Shown in pieces: positions 22,422 through 33,991 of a stretch of DNA of 64,000 bases. The position numbers were made by a program, and so were the translations under genes. The stretch is from Ceratodon purpureus (lineage: Eukaryota > Streptophyta > Bryopsida > Pseudoditrichales > Ditrichaceae), in assembly GCA_014871385.1 (NCBI GenBank), contig CM026422.1:21941014-22005013 (forward strand), given 5' to 3'. The notes below the pieces were generated by a model that worked only from the letters and a program-made list of their open reading frames with translations, did no database searches and was not told where the DNA came from. The stretch's first letter is position 1, and each line of letters opens with the position of its first letter.

Positions 22422-25143
22422 ATGGGGTTGCAGGTACCTGCTGCTGTTGCTCCGGAGGATGGTGGCGCAGTTGCAGTTTCGGGGCGACCTAGTGTTGTGA
22501 TTGTTGGTCCACGCAACGTTGGCAAGCACTCGATTCTGAAACGTACGTCAAATGTTCAGAAATTGGAATTCTTGTGTTGAATGTTGAGGTTTTGCATTAG
22601 TGTGTGTTTTTAGTACCATCGAGTGGAAAACTAGGCTGGTGTTGGGAAATACTTGTGTCTGGAAGAAGTTGTGTCTAGGATGGAATTGAGATGTGAAAAT
22701 GGCTATTTTGTAATGAGTACCATTAGGGTTTAATTGTTCAGTGAATAAAATATAATGTTTTTGTTTGACAGGGTTGCTAGCGAAAGAAGAACTGTTGAAG
22801 GACGATTCTTCATCCGATTCGACTTGCCATGGGTGAGTGGATTGCACGATATGTTTTACCATAGTTTGAGCCAGTCCTGCACTTGAGGCTGGCTGGACGA
22901 AGAATCGAAATTTGTGTCTTCGGAACAGACACAGATTGCTTTGTCTCTTGTTTGAGTGGAGCCCTTGGTGGAAGTTAAAAAAATAATTGACCATCAAGGA
23001 CTTGAACGAAATGAAGTAGTTATCGGGGGATCATTTGTTATGTGTTGCTCGCGCTGTGACTTAACCCTTCGAAATCTGTTGCTATTTTGAAGTTGAATTT
23101 TCTCTTAACCTCGAAACATTTAGTTTATGTATCTTTTGGAGATTTTGAAATCACGATATGGGGTTCAGCCGCCCTTTAATAGATTTTATCGCTAGATTGG
23201 AGGGATACTGATTATTTTCTTGGTTTGCACCTTGAGTGGCTGAGTATTTTCTGCTAGAGTGTTCGTCTAAGAATAATCTAGTGAGCTATAGTTCTTTATT
23301 CGTGAGTATTAAGCACGCATTTTGTTTTCTGATCTGCAGCTGGAGAATTGATACCAAGTACTACACGGCTGATGTATGCATTTGGACTGCACGCTTGGAT
23401 GCTTTAGATTCCAAGGACAATGGCCCTGCTCCGCTAGAGCATTGTGAAGCTCTTCTCATGGTTTTTGACCTGAGCGATGTAAGAGGCGCTTTTATCATTT
23501 TTTTGTTCATTAATTAGATGATGTTCCAAGGTTAATAGTTGAGAAATTAAACAAGAAAATGATATTCTGTTATTGGCGCCAACTTTTTAAATAGTTTGTG
23601 ATCTCTCGCATTGGAACTGTACTTTGAACTTGTAGTAGCTGAAAGGGACTTTATTGTCTGTATTGATTATCTTCGTGAATGTTTTTTATTGTAGCCCTGA
23701 TACCATCCTTCGATTTTTGGTTGGCAGGCATCAACATTTGAGAAACTGCAGCAGTGGGTGGAAGCATCAGATTTGACGCCGTATGAAGTACAGATATGCG
23801 TTGGAAATAAGGCTGACCGATTACCTTCACATTTCGGGCATATAGAGTACCGACGGCGATTGATGAAACGTGGGGAATCTTCTAGTGATCCCCATCCCGA
23901 GTTCATGGACTTCGGGATTGACCGAACAGAAGGTAGCGGTCTTTTAGCAGAAGAGGAAGATGACGACCGAGAGCTCAGGCGGCGTGCATGCACAGAATGG
24001 TGCACCGAGCGAGGGATTGAGTATATTGAGGCCTGTGCAATCAACGAGGCCTTCGACAAGTGTAAGTTCACACCTTTTCTTTTTTCTTGAAAGACTGTAC
24101 ATCTTGAGGCATTAAGAGAATGTTTGTTTTTTGAATGTTAAGCACAACTCCATCTGCATCAAGGGATTTTTTTTTTTGATTTGATAACTGATTTATCACT
24201 TTTTATGATGCAGGCATGTCTGTAGATGGGGACTTGCAAGGTGTGCCACGAATTCTGGATGCACTATCTGCACACATGTGGCCTGGTCTGGTCATGAAAT
24301 CTACACAGAAGCTGACCGACGTTCGACCAGATTCAAAAGAGAATGACGAAGGTGCTTAGCGTTTACATTTATCGTGTTGATTTCTATTGTTGGTAGTAGT
24401 TGTGTTAGCAGAGTGAGGTTGGTTACGTCAAAAATATATGTTTTATCATTTTATGTGGTATATTCTGCAACCCAATTCTATCTACAGGTTCAAGACATAC
24501 TTGTTGTTGTTTATGGCTGGACTGGGTTTTTATTTGTTTTGAACATTTTCATATTTCCACAGATGGAGAGTTTTCAAGTGAAGACGATGAAGACTTCCTG
24601 ATTGAATATGAGGTCTTATCTAATGCATCAACAGAACCATGGGATGGAAATGATGATTTATGGGCTTTTAGAGGTGCTGATGCTCCGCCCCTGGATGTGG
24701 TCCCCTCAAGTGGAGAATACAAGGCAGCCGATAGCATAGTCCCTGCAACAACTCAAACAAATGTACTTGGAGATCATGAGGATAAGTCTGCAGATGCTTC
24801 TTCATCAGCAAGCACAGTTCCTCGCGATGAATCCACTGCTGGAGACAGTGGAGATCAGATAGTAGTTGTCCAACATTCAGATGGAGCGGAGCATCTGGAG
24901 ACGCCTACTACCTCAGCTGACGTTATCGAGACAGTTGAAATTAGTACTCTTGAGGTGACTGAGAAGCCAGTATTTAAAAACGAAAAGGAGCATGGTGCGG
25001 AGGATCTGGAGAAAATGATGCATGAGATGGCCAGCATGCGAGAGAACATGCGCAACATGTCTGATGGGCAAAGGAGAGAGATGGCTGCTCAGTTGGCTAT
25101 GCGCATGGCAAGCATGTTCCTGGACGACGATGAAGATGAGTGA
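22422..25143 (+). CDS. Alpha/gamma-adaptin-binding protein p34 (AAGAB-like)
   Basis: Six exons (22422-22542, 22772-22832, 23340-23478, 23728-24061, 24214-24351, 24563-25143) give 457 residues. The N-terminal half is a Rab-like pseudo-GTPase fold: GPRNVGKHSIL takes the P-loop position, WRIDTKYYTADVCIW and LLMVFDLSD are core strands, and VGNKAD is the NKxD-like motif. An EDEDFxIEYE-type acidic segment follows, then a helical C-terminus (MASMRENMRNMSDGQRREMAA) typical of this family. In animals AAGAB is an assembly chaperone of AP-1 and AP-2 clathrin adaptors; a similar cytosolic role is inferred. The P-loop has H where S/T is usual, so nucleotide binding is doubtful, as in the family. Exon 5 ends at a weak donor (G/GTGCTT); reading through it would stop after two codons and lose the conserved C-terminus. 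Confidence 0.9.
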
Positions 25144-27471
25144 TGGAGCCAATTCAGTTGTTAACGTCAGATCATTTCAGTCGCCCTCTTATTCTAGTGT
25201 GCCAAGCTGATTATGTTGGGCTTGGTCTTGTGATAATTGATAGTGATGCCTGCTTACATTTTGGAGCATATAACGGGTATAGGTTTAACAATTAGGAACA
25301 AATCTGTAATATATTGTATCGTAGCCATTGATAAATATCTATGGTCATTACTTGGGACGCTCCTGTTAGCTCTGCGAAAGGGTTGACCTTGGAAGGAGTT
25401 TATGACTTTTAATTTGATCTGGTGATCAATTTTGTGCTGAAGATTTGACTGGCAGTTCATCTCTTATTCTTTATTTTCTCGTGGCCAGAATTGCGTGTTA
25501 GTTTTACCTCGAGTAGAGGATTTAATTTAGGGGATCGCCGGATTTAATTTGAGCGGTGACCACGCATTTGCCTTAATCTTTTGCCGCCTATTACTGAGGA
25601 TAGATCAATGTTGGCATTTAGTTACTTCATTGATCAAGATGACCTGGATAGGATTTTGTACGCTTGATTTACGCCTACTTACTTTATTTTTGGGATTTTG
25701 ACTGTTACGGAGGAAGACATTGGAAGGCTAATGGCCGCCATCGTGCATTTCGTTGCTCGATTCTGTATTGTTTTACCTAGTCATTGCTCATGCATTCAGG
25801 AGAACCTCAGGAGCAGTATGAAAGTTGGTTTTTTGAAGTGAGTTTAAACCTTGGTGGTGTAAGATTAGTGACACTTCGTTTCTGTCTTCTGAACTATGAC
25901 GTGTGTCGCATGAACCAAGAACTAGATATGGCTCTCTTTCCTTGGGTTGGTGCTGATTGTAGGATTCGTCAGTCGTTCCTAATACTATACTTAACAAAAA
26001 TACCATTTGAGGTAAATTGACATCCTTACGTGTTTGATATCTTTGCAGAAAGCTGGCTTTTGGAACGGGGAGTGCTAATGAAGAGTAAGAGAGGGGACGA
26101 AAATTTGACACCAAATGCGCTGAAGTGCATCTTATGGGGCTTCACATGGCCTAGAGGTAACAAGGTGTACCCTGATCGAGTAATTGCTGTTTGGAGAAGC
26201 GTTTCATGAACCTCTTGGTTTTCACAACTTTAATGAACCCTTGCATGTCCGGCCACCATCCCCTCGCAAGTGGGCTTTCTTCTGTACCGATCTGCCAGTT
26301 TGGAGTTGAGTAAAATTCCTTAAGAATTTGGTACCATTCTTGTTGGATGCACCTACTCCATGATGTTCTGCAACCTACTACACACGACCTTTCACAGTGG
26401 TGCAATCCTGAGGCATGATGGTAGAATAATTATGAAGGTAGAGAAGATCACTGGTTACAGCTAACCTCTCGTACTTGTTCCTCGCATGTACGAAGTTCTG
26501 CTTCCGACCAGTTTTATTCTGGAATCTTGATACTGAGTGAAAAGAAAAACAGAACTTCGAGACTTTTCTTCGTTGTAGAAGCTCTCACATGTACCACACC
26601 TCGGGAATGCTCTTCTTGCATTCCAGCTCATTCTGTGGCAGTCTACATCTAATCAGACCAGAGGAGAGGGTAGCTTCATGGTCATGCATTCGCAAGGACT
26701 TGGTAAGCTGGCAACCCAATTCAATCCAACCAGCCAAAGTACGATCTACCATTTCGGTTGTTGAAACAGAAAAGAAGAGTTGAAATCATGATAATCTTTG
26801 CGCTTGACATTGTTTTCACTAATTAACTTCCTTCAGAATCTAATGCATCCGGAAAGATTTTATCCATGCAGATCGCTCTAGACCTGAATATGCAGCCGAT
26901 GGGAAACTGATCCTCACTCCTGATTCCCCGCATGATGGATTTCGTGGATAAGCCCATGTTGAAAGAACCAATTGGCTAGCTCCTGATTCTCGTGACTGGA
27001 GGTTGAAGTCTCCACATGTACCAGTGACCACCTTTATTTCGAATCTGTCCTACCGAAAGTCACTTCCTTAATTGCTAGTTCTATCCTTCGATAATCGAGT
27101 CTTAGCACTAGTTGATTCATTGGGTGAGTTGAATACATCTCTAGTTAAGTGCAGAATCAAAGTTGCAGATATACTTTGACTTGCATGAGAACTAAGTTAA
27201 TCTAATGCAGCTCCATTGGAGCTTCACTTCTCAATGCGGTACACATGCTGGTCCCGGAATGAGCTGTAGCTTCGTCATGCATACAACTTCCGGGCGATCA
27301 TCGTCCTTCCTGTACTGCTACCTGAAGGGCAGATTGTGGAGACATATAAGCATCCATCGAGGTTGCAATTTCGGTCCAGGGCTCTCGAGCAGGAGCGTTT
27401 TGCTCGGAGAGCACTCGGCCGGACTTTGCCTCTTGCCAGATTCGAGTTTTTTCTGACACCCGCTTGGAAAC
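25144..27471. other. Intergenic region between AAGAB-like and XTH genes
   Basis: About 2.3 kb contain the 3' UTR of the upstream gene and the promoter of the XTH gene. Short ORFs occur on both strands but none has splice support or a recognisable motif. I see no repeat of note. Confidence 0.45.
27345..27350 (+). promoter_or_regulatory. Possible TATA box of the XTH gene
   Basis: TATAAG within GACATATAAGC lies about 125 bp upstream of the XTH start codon. That spacing allows a leader of roughly 95 nt. It is a single-motif call. Confidence 0.3.
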
Positions 27472-28395
27472 ATGGCAGCTATTCTAAATCTTGACACCTT
27501 TCAGGTCTGGTGGCTAATCTTATGCATGGCATATATGATGCTCAATCTGCAGGTTCGAGTGCACGGCCAAATGGGAGAGACGAACTCCTACCCGACATCT
27601 TTCCTGACGAATTACGCCAGTGGCTCAGATGGTCAGCATTTCCGGGTCCTGAACAACGGACAACAAGCGCAGCTCATCTTGGACGAGTACTCAGCTTCCG
27701 GCTTCGGTTCCAAGTACAAGTATCTGTTTGGGAAGATCGGGATCCGGATGAAGCTCGTTCCCGGGGACTCGGCCGGCACAGTGACTGCTTACTACATGAT
27801 GTCCCAAACCGCACGCCATGACGAGATGGACTTCGAGTTTCTAGGCAATGTATCAGGGCAACCTTACCAGCTCCAAACGAACATCTTCGCAGGAGGCAAG
27901 GGTGAACGAGAGCAGAGAATCTTCCTCTGGTTCGACCCCACAGCCGACTTCCATGAGTACTCCGTTCTGTGGAACAAGAGGCAGATTGTGTTTTACGTGG
28001 ACGACACTCCGATCCGTGTGTTTAAGAACAACAAACAGAGCCTCGGCATGGACTACCCTGACTCTCAACCGGTGGGAATCTACAGCACCATCTGGAATGG
28101 GGAGAATTGGGCTACGAACGATGGATGGGTGAAGCTCAATTGGACCCACGCTCCTTTTGTTGCTACATATGAGAAGTTCAACGTGGATGCTTGCCTTGTT
28201 GTGAATGGAAACACCGCTCCTTGCATTCAAGCGGCACAGAACAACTGGTGGGAGCAGTCGGCTTATCAGACTCTCGGCGTTCATGAAGTCGACCAACTCA
28301 ACTGGGTCCGGAAGTATTATCTTGTGTATAATTACTGCACGGATCGGGGGCGGAATCCCACACCACCGGCGGAGTGTGCTTTGAATGTCTTGTGA
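27472..28395 (+). CDS. XTH: Xyloglucan endotransglucosylase/hydrolase (GH16)
   Basis: An intronless ORF of 307 residues. A hydrophobic signal sequence (WWLILCMAYMMLNL, about 13-32) directs it to the cell wall. The GH16 catalytic motif HDEMDFEFLGN holds E118 (nucleophile), D120 and E122 (acid/base), followed directly by the N-glycosylation site N126-V-S that XTHs use near the active site. The C-terminal XET_C region ends with WVRKYYLVYNYCTDRGR and paired cysteines (C241/C251, C289/C302). The enzyme cuts and rejoins xyloglucan chains in primary walls. Transferase versus hydrolase preference cannot be read from the sequence. The length is normal for the family. Many seed-plant XTH genes have introns, so the intronless form is notable. 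Confidence 0.95.
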   Translation: MAAILNLDTFQVWWLILCMAYMMLNLQVRVHGQMGETNSYPTSFLTNYASGSDGQHFRVLNNGQQAQLILDEYSASGFGSKYKYLFGKIGIRMKLVPGDSAGTVTAYYMMSQTARHDEMDFEFLGNVSGQPYQLQTNIFAGGKGEREQRIFLWFDPTADFHEYSVLWNKRQIVFYVDDTPIRVFKNNKQSLGMDYPDSQPVGIYSTIWNGENWATNDGWVKLNWTHAPFVATYEKFNVDACLVVNGNTAPCIQAAQNNWWEQSAYQTLGVHEVDQLNWVRKYYLVYNYCTDRGRNPTPPAECALNVL

Positions 28396-30180
28396 AGGTT
28401 TACATCGACATTCACAGAAGAAATATCATAGGAAGAAAAAACAGAAGCTTAATCTGTAACACATCTTGTACCTCTTGATGATTCTATTTTCTTCAATGTC
28501 ATGAGATGGGAGTTAAATGTTCAGTGTTGCATTTTGCAAGTGTTGGTACTAATTTTTTTTAGGAGAGATGATTTAATTCCCAGGGCAAAATTGCAGAGTT
28601 CCTTGATGATAGTGAAGAGCATACTAGGTTGTTCCAACAACTAGCACATGTTTTGAATTGTCAGGTTAGTAGGTAGCTGTTTCGGCAAATGTTTGCTTAA
28701 ACATTCTTATGCAATCTGTCGAATGATCGACTGTGGTCACCTCCAATTCACCCTTTTGGTAAATCGGTATACATCTGGGTTCCACTTGAGCCTTTTAAGA
28801 AGATAAAGTTTGAGAAACTAAACTGAACTATATCTACAAATGTGACCTTCTCAACTTGTTGCTTTCACTTCTGTGCTGGATATGCGTTAAGCTAATTATC
28901 TACAAATGTGACCTTCTCAATTTGTTGCTTCACTTCTGTACTGGATGTGTGTTAAACTTATTATCTACACATGAGAGCTTCTCGGTTTGTTGCTTCAATT
29001 CTATGCTAAATGTGTGTTATAACCTTTTTCATGTGCTCAAAGATGTCTCCGGGTGAGAATTTACTCCATCTTGCTCTGTGATTGTAAACTCGGTGTCATT
29101 GATGGACTGAATGTGATGGACTGACAATCCTCATTTTTGCAATATTCTGGGCAGAATCCTTACTGTACCACTCTGGTCAGCTGCAAACTCTGCTGTGAAA
29201 GTGGCATGATCCATATCTATTCTCCGAAACTTAAGGGATGGGACCTTGTTCAATAGCCAGGACAATTTCCATTTTTCTAATCGGAAGGGAAAGGATTCAA
29301 GTTTGCTAAGTACTCTCCCTACACTTACATTCTCATGAAATATGTTAAAAATTATTTCTGAGTAATTCATAGCTCCTTTGTCAGGCACCGCCGGACATGC
29401 ACATGATACAGTTGTTGGTGAAATATTGCACTGTGTGCACTCAGAACGGTACCGCTTGTGTGGCGTAACTGAGCAATGCATGAGCCAGTATTTCAACAAT
29501 CATGCCTGCAAATCTATGACATTGCTTTCAAAGAAAGGAAAACCAGGGAATTATTTGGGAGAACGAGATATCTTCTTGTTGCTGGGTGAATTGAACAATT
29601 GTGTTTGTTTTGTGTAGGTCACAGCAATTATATGGCCCTTTTGCAATGGCAATTACAATTGGTAATTCGGTGAATTTACTTTTGTTCATCAAAGTTTCTA
29701 CTAGTGTGAATTGTATTAGAGTGAATCCGTATTAGAGTTAATTGTAAATTCACATGTTTTCTTACTCAAAATGAATCAACGTGAATGGTTGATTTGAATC
29801 AACCAATAATTGGGATAAGAGCAATTGCCAATTGTCAAGGTTTTGTGAATCCATCAGGACAATAAACTTCGCCTTCGGCTTGATGACGAGGCGGGCTTTC
29901 ATCCTCCCCTCCTTCTCTACTCCATGATTTTATTTTTGGGGGATCCATTGCCTTTTTTAGTAAATCTTATATTTTTAATGGAATTAAGGACCCCAAATTA
30001 GTCTATGGGAAGTCACTTAATTATTTTTAGATAGTTAATATTTTTTAATATTTTTTAATTTCTAATTTTTTTTCATCAATTTTTTTTAAGGGGGCTTTTT
30101 GCTCAATCCAATAGGAGCCCTAGTTGGAGGGCCTTCATCATTAAGACAAGAGCGAGGTTTATCAGCGGGGGTGAATCCAT
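28396..30180. other. Intergenic, with a local tandem repeat
   Basis: This contains the XTH 3' UTR and the 66-bp tandem repeat at 28831-29024. ORFs near 29131-29617 on both strands lack features. From 29990 to 30100 the sequence is T-rich. Confidence 0.4.
28831..29024. repeat. Three tandem copies of a ~65-bp unit
   Basis: Units start at 28831, 28897 and 28962 with TATCTACAAATGTGACCTTC or a close variant. Each runs through a TTGTTGCTT-CACTTCT core to a TGTGTTAA-like end. The third unit is the most diverged. Confidence 0.8.
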
Positions 30181-32649
30181 CATTTAGAATGAGTTTCCAT
30201 ATTTAGAATGATTTTTTGTCGTTTTGTAGTTTTGGGGATTTTATTACTCCATTGGACATGAGTACTTCCAGAATGATTTCCTTCATTTGAAATAGGAGTT
30301 GATACATTGATTGCAATACATACTTGTTGTTTACTTTTTGTAGATTGATTGCATTTTCGGTTGCTGCATAATATATTAAAAGTCTTGATCGAGTACATGT
30401 ACAAAAACATCTTGTAAATAAAAGATGATATTATTGAGGTATGAGTCTCTCTTATCAAAAAGTGTGTATATCATCACGCTATTTTGCTATTTATTTGCTA
30501 GTAGCTTGTATCATATTAGTTCACACAAATTATTAAAACATATCTAAATGATAGATGGCATCATGTGCGATGATTTGAGATGATTTGTTGGTGAAATTTG
30601 GATGGGGAGGAATTACCACATAATAGACCAAATGCAACACTTTGTGGAACACGAAGGCTTAGGGCTCTTGTCAGAAATAACCACTTAGCATGTTAGAAAA
30701 AAAACTCAGTGTTCTAAAAATAAATGAAACTTCATTAATAATGACTACTCGGCACAATAACAAAAGTAATGGATACTATGGATAAACGTGCAAGTGAAGT
30801 ATAATAAACGAGGTATCGTGATGAAAGGGGGTGACTTTGAAAAATCATCCTTGAAAGCCGGCAACCGAGTTTTCCGCCCATCCCCAGCTGCCAAGGTTTG
30901 TCCTAGTGTGTAAAATGGACCCTTAGATTATCATAGGACTTTGATAAGCACTTGAAATTTTGGCATTATATACATAAAATAAAGACTTATTCATTGTATT
31001 ATATAAGTTATAGTTGTCTCTCTCCACTTTTAAATGATGATGTGATAACTTAACTGGATTATTAATCTTAAAGAATCTACTTTATAAAAAAATCACAAGC
31101 TAATTCCACAAAAAACCTTACATAAAACTTAAAATATGTGTCTTTTCAAAACATTCAACATTTTTTATTACTTCATGGATTATTTATATAATGCTCATAA
31201 TTCTTTAAATTCTTTGAGTGTATCTCTTATTATGTGCTTTTGTATAACTTTAGACAATGCACGTTATAAATGCATTCATAACATCTTTTTCTAAATCTTT
31301 GAAAAGTTGGAAATTCAAATATTATCGAAAAGTTTAAATATTTCTCAAATGTAAAGTTTAAATCTAGAATTGATTGTCAATGCAAAAAGGTTTTGACACA
31401 TCATGAAATTTTTGTATGTTTATATATCTATTATATTACAAAAAAAAATAACCACATGAAAATAGAAAAATAACTTAAAGAAATAGATGTATAAGATTTT
31501 TGAATTGTATTGTTTCAAAATGCCTTATAGAAATGAATTTGCAGGAGTTTTTTTTATTTTACATACTTCTAAAGTGCAAAATTTAAATTTTATACTAATA
31601 TAGTTGATGCAAAATAAATTCATTCCATTATGACAACTTTATATAATCTTATGTACATTTTAATGATATTTACAATCTAGTGTTTTTTTCTTAGTCATAG
31701 TAAAAATAGTTTTTTTTTAATAAAAATAATAATACTATTGTAGTCTAAATTACTTAAGAGCTATAACTACTTTCTTGGTGCAAGATACTTTGATAGAGTA
31801 ATATATAAATTTTAATTTTTTTTGTTGCACAGATTTAGAATTATCTATATAATGATTATGTTTTGGCTCCAAAGGCGCCATTGATTGACAATGATAGATA
31901 GGCTACCACATAATCTATTATAAATAACAAAAGACCAAAAATACTATACTAAAGTAAAGATTTGTAACGGTGTTGTAATAATCTGAAAAGCGTGCCAATA
32001 ATATTGTGAGTTTATTCTTGTTTTGTTTTCTCTATAAATTCAAAGACAAAAAACAATTCAAAAATTCATCGTAATTTATGCAAATCCCTTCTTTACTTTT
32101 AAAAGACAAGAGGAACTCATTTTAACTTTGAGTAAAGAAACCTTTATGCCCTTTCATAATTGCAAGCTATTAGGTATGGAAGCTTATTAACATGATACGT
32201 AATAACTTGGGAGTATAAAAAGAATAAATAATCTATGTAAGGTAGACAAAAAACTTTTTCATACCTAATAACTTGGAAGTATTTTGCAAAGTAATAGATG
32301 ACCAAGAAATTCAACATTTAGCAATGTTTTTTTTAGGTGCATTACATGTCAATTGTCTAAGTTATTATGTTTATATACCTAGATTTAATGGCATTGAATT
32401 CAAATGTGGAGACTCTGATTTCCTACTATAATCAATTGCAACAAGTCAAAAAATACTTTAAACGAAGCTTGTTTGAAAAACATAGCTTGAATTTCTTGAT
32501 TGAAAATGATTTTTAGTTATTGCAACAAACAAGAACTATATTAAATGCCAGAATGCAAATCTATAACATAACTTTAATTTTATTTTTCTTTCATGAAACT
32601 TGTACTTGGCCTTTACTTTCAGTAGAATTACAGGTATTTATATTTGTTG

Positions 32650-32740
<91 letters not shown>

Positions 32741-33037
32741 GCTCTATTATTGTGGAATACTGTAACACTACAGGAGGTTAGCCATGTGGCGCACAAATTT
32801 ATTTTTGAGTAAATACGGTTCTTCTCTCAAATGAAATGTACAATTAATTATTAAACCAAGTAAGAACTCAAGATAATAGATATAGTGAGGATTATTGTGT
32901 TGGGAAAGTTCAAAGTTGTTGTAGCTTTATATAATTGAGGTCAAATGAAGGATAAAAGGAGTTATAATTCAATTATGGTAGACAAAAGGAGAACTATTTA
33001 ATTATGTTAGTTTCCTCGTACATTGTCTGTGAGTGTA
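30181..33037. other. AT-rich intergenic desert
   Basis: Very AT-rich sequence without coding-like frames. Apart from the (AT)n tract at 32652-32736 I see no organised repeat. No tRNA or rRNA sequence was recognised. Confidence 0.5.
32652..32736. repeat. (AT)n microsatellite, about 42 units
   Basis: Uninterrupted alternating A/T over 85 bp. The apparent ORF across it encodes only an Ile-Tyr repeat. Confidence 0.95.
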
Positions 33038-33041
33038 TTAA

Positions 33042-33720
33042 CCTTTAAAGTTGAAAGGCCTCAAAACTACCAAAAACCTTCAAAATTGGACTCTTTCAAT
33101 ACAAGGTATAAGTTTTTAAGTTTTGATGTATTTTGGGGGAAATAACCGTAGGATCTAGTACCTTACTTGTACATGTATATATACCCCAAATATCAGATTC
33201 AAACTCCTTACCGTTTGTGAGATCATAACCTTCTAAGTTGAAAAAAAAAGTTTTTTTTCTGTTGTTGCAAAATGGGTTTCAAGTGTTTTGTGAGCCAAAA
33301 AAGCCAATTTCAAAAGAAAATAAGATGCGAGGCTCTTTAAATTCTTGTTTCTAGACGAATTAGGAATATGTCCATGGAATTTTTTCCCTCATACGACGTA
33401 CAAAACCTAAAGAAATGCTTCATATTTAAATGGAGGTATGCTGAAATTCAAATGCAAAGGCCGGTCTATGATAGTAAAAAAAGCATATAGAGAAATATTG
33501 GATTGAAAAATCGAGCGGCGAGATCATGCCTTTAAATTGTATTTATGTGTAAAAAAACAAAACTTGAAAAAAAGTAAAATCCCAATTTTTGGTGAATTTT
33601 TGAAGTTTCTGTGATCTAATAAATTTTGGGCAAATTTTGAGCATATACAGCAGTTTTGGGCAAATTTCAGCATGCCCAAATAGTGGTTTCAGATTTTGAG
33701 TGATCATTTTATACGCTATA
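33042..33720. mobile_element. Second, diverged TTAA-type element, right end lost
   Basis: TTAA (33038-33041) is followed by CCTTTAAAGTT, comparable with CCCCTAAAGTT at the left end of the 6337 element. Homology continues in order: an AGATCATAACCTTC-like block, a GGTATGCTGAAATTCAAATG block (33436), ATTGGATTGAAAA (33504), and the TTTTGGGCA repeats (near 33625-33660). The right terminus with CTTT(A)GGGGTTAA was not found, so this copy is truncated or decayed. Confidence 0.6.
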
Positions 33721-33775
33721 ATCCACTTATTTCACTTATAACAATTATAAGTCTAATTATATCAACATCACTTTG

Positions 33776-33974
33776 TTTTTTTTTTTTTAAAGCAAATGAA
33801 GAGAAATTTGTTGCAAGAAAGTGCAGTTAGAAATCCTCATCGGACAAACGTCCAGGGTAGGGAGAGAGCAATAGTCACCAATTAACTACGTGGAACTGAG
33901 TGGGCATCGGGTGCCACTTAACCTGCATACCTATTCTAGTGCACAACACGTCATTAGGTGTCCAAATGGCATCG
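33776..33974 (-). mobile_element. Retroposon with poly(A) tail and 17-bp target duplication
   Basis: A perfect 17-bp duplication, ATATCAACATCACTTTG, flanks the insert at 33759-33775 and 33975-33991. The insert ends in poly(T) on the plus strand, meaning a poly(A) tail on the minus strand. Its 3' part (CCGATGAGGATTTCTAACTG, then TTGCAACAAATTTC) resembles two 80-bp inserts at 37835 and 51089. The length of 199 bp fits a SINE or a 5'-truncated LINE. On the minus strand about 33 codons stay open at the 5' side (VKWHPMPTQFHVVNW), too few to decide. Confidence 0.8.
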
Positions 33975-33991
33975 ATATCAACATCACTTTG

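Noticed and set aside
27853..28296. 147-codon minus-strand ORF inside the XTH gene
   Set aside because: It is an antisense shadow of the well-supported XTH coding sequence.
29620..29850. Possible inverted repeat around CAATTGGTAATTC / CAATTGCCAATTG
   Set aside because: The arms are short, imperfect and AT-rich, and no flanking duplication was found.
32520..32765. Plus-strand ORF rich in Ile-Tyr
   Set aside because: It is the translation of the (AT)n microsatellite.
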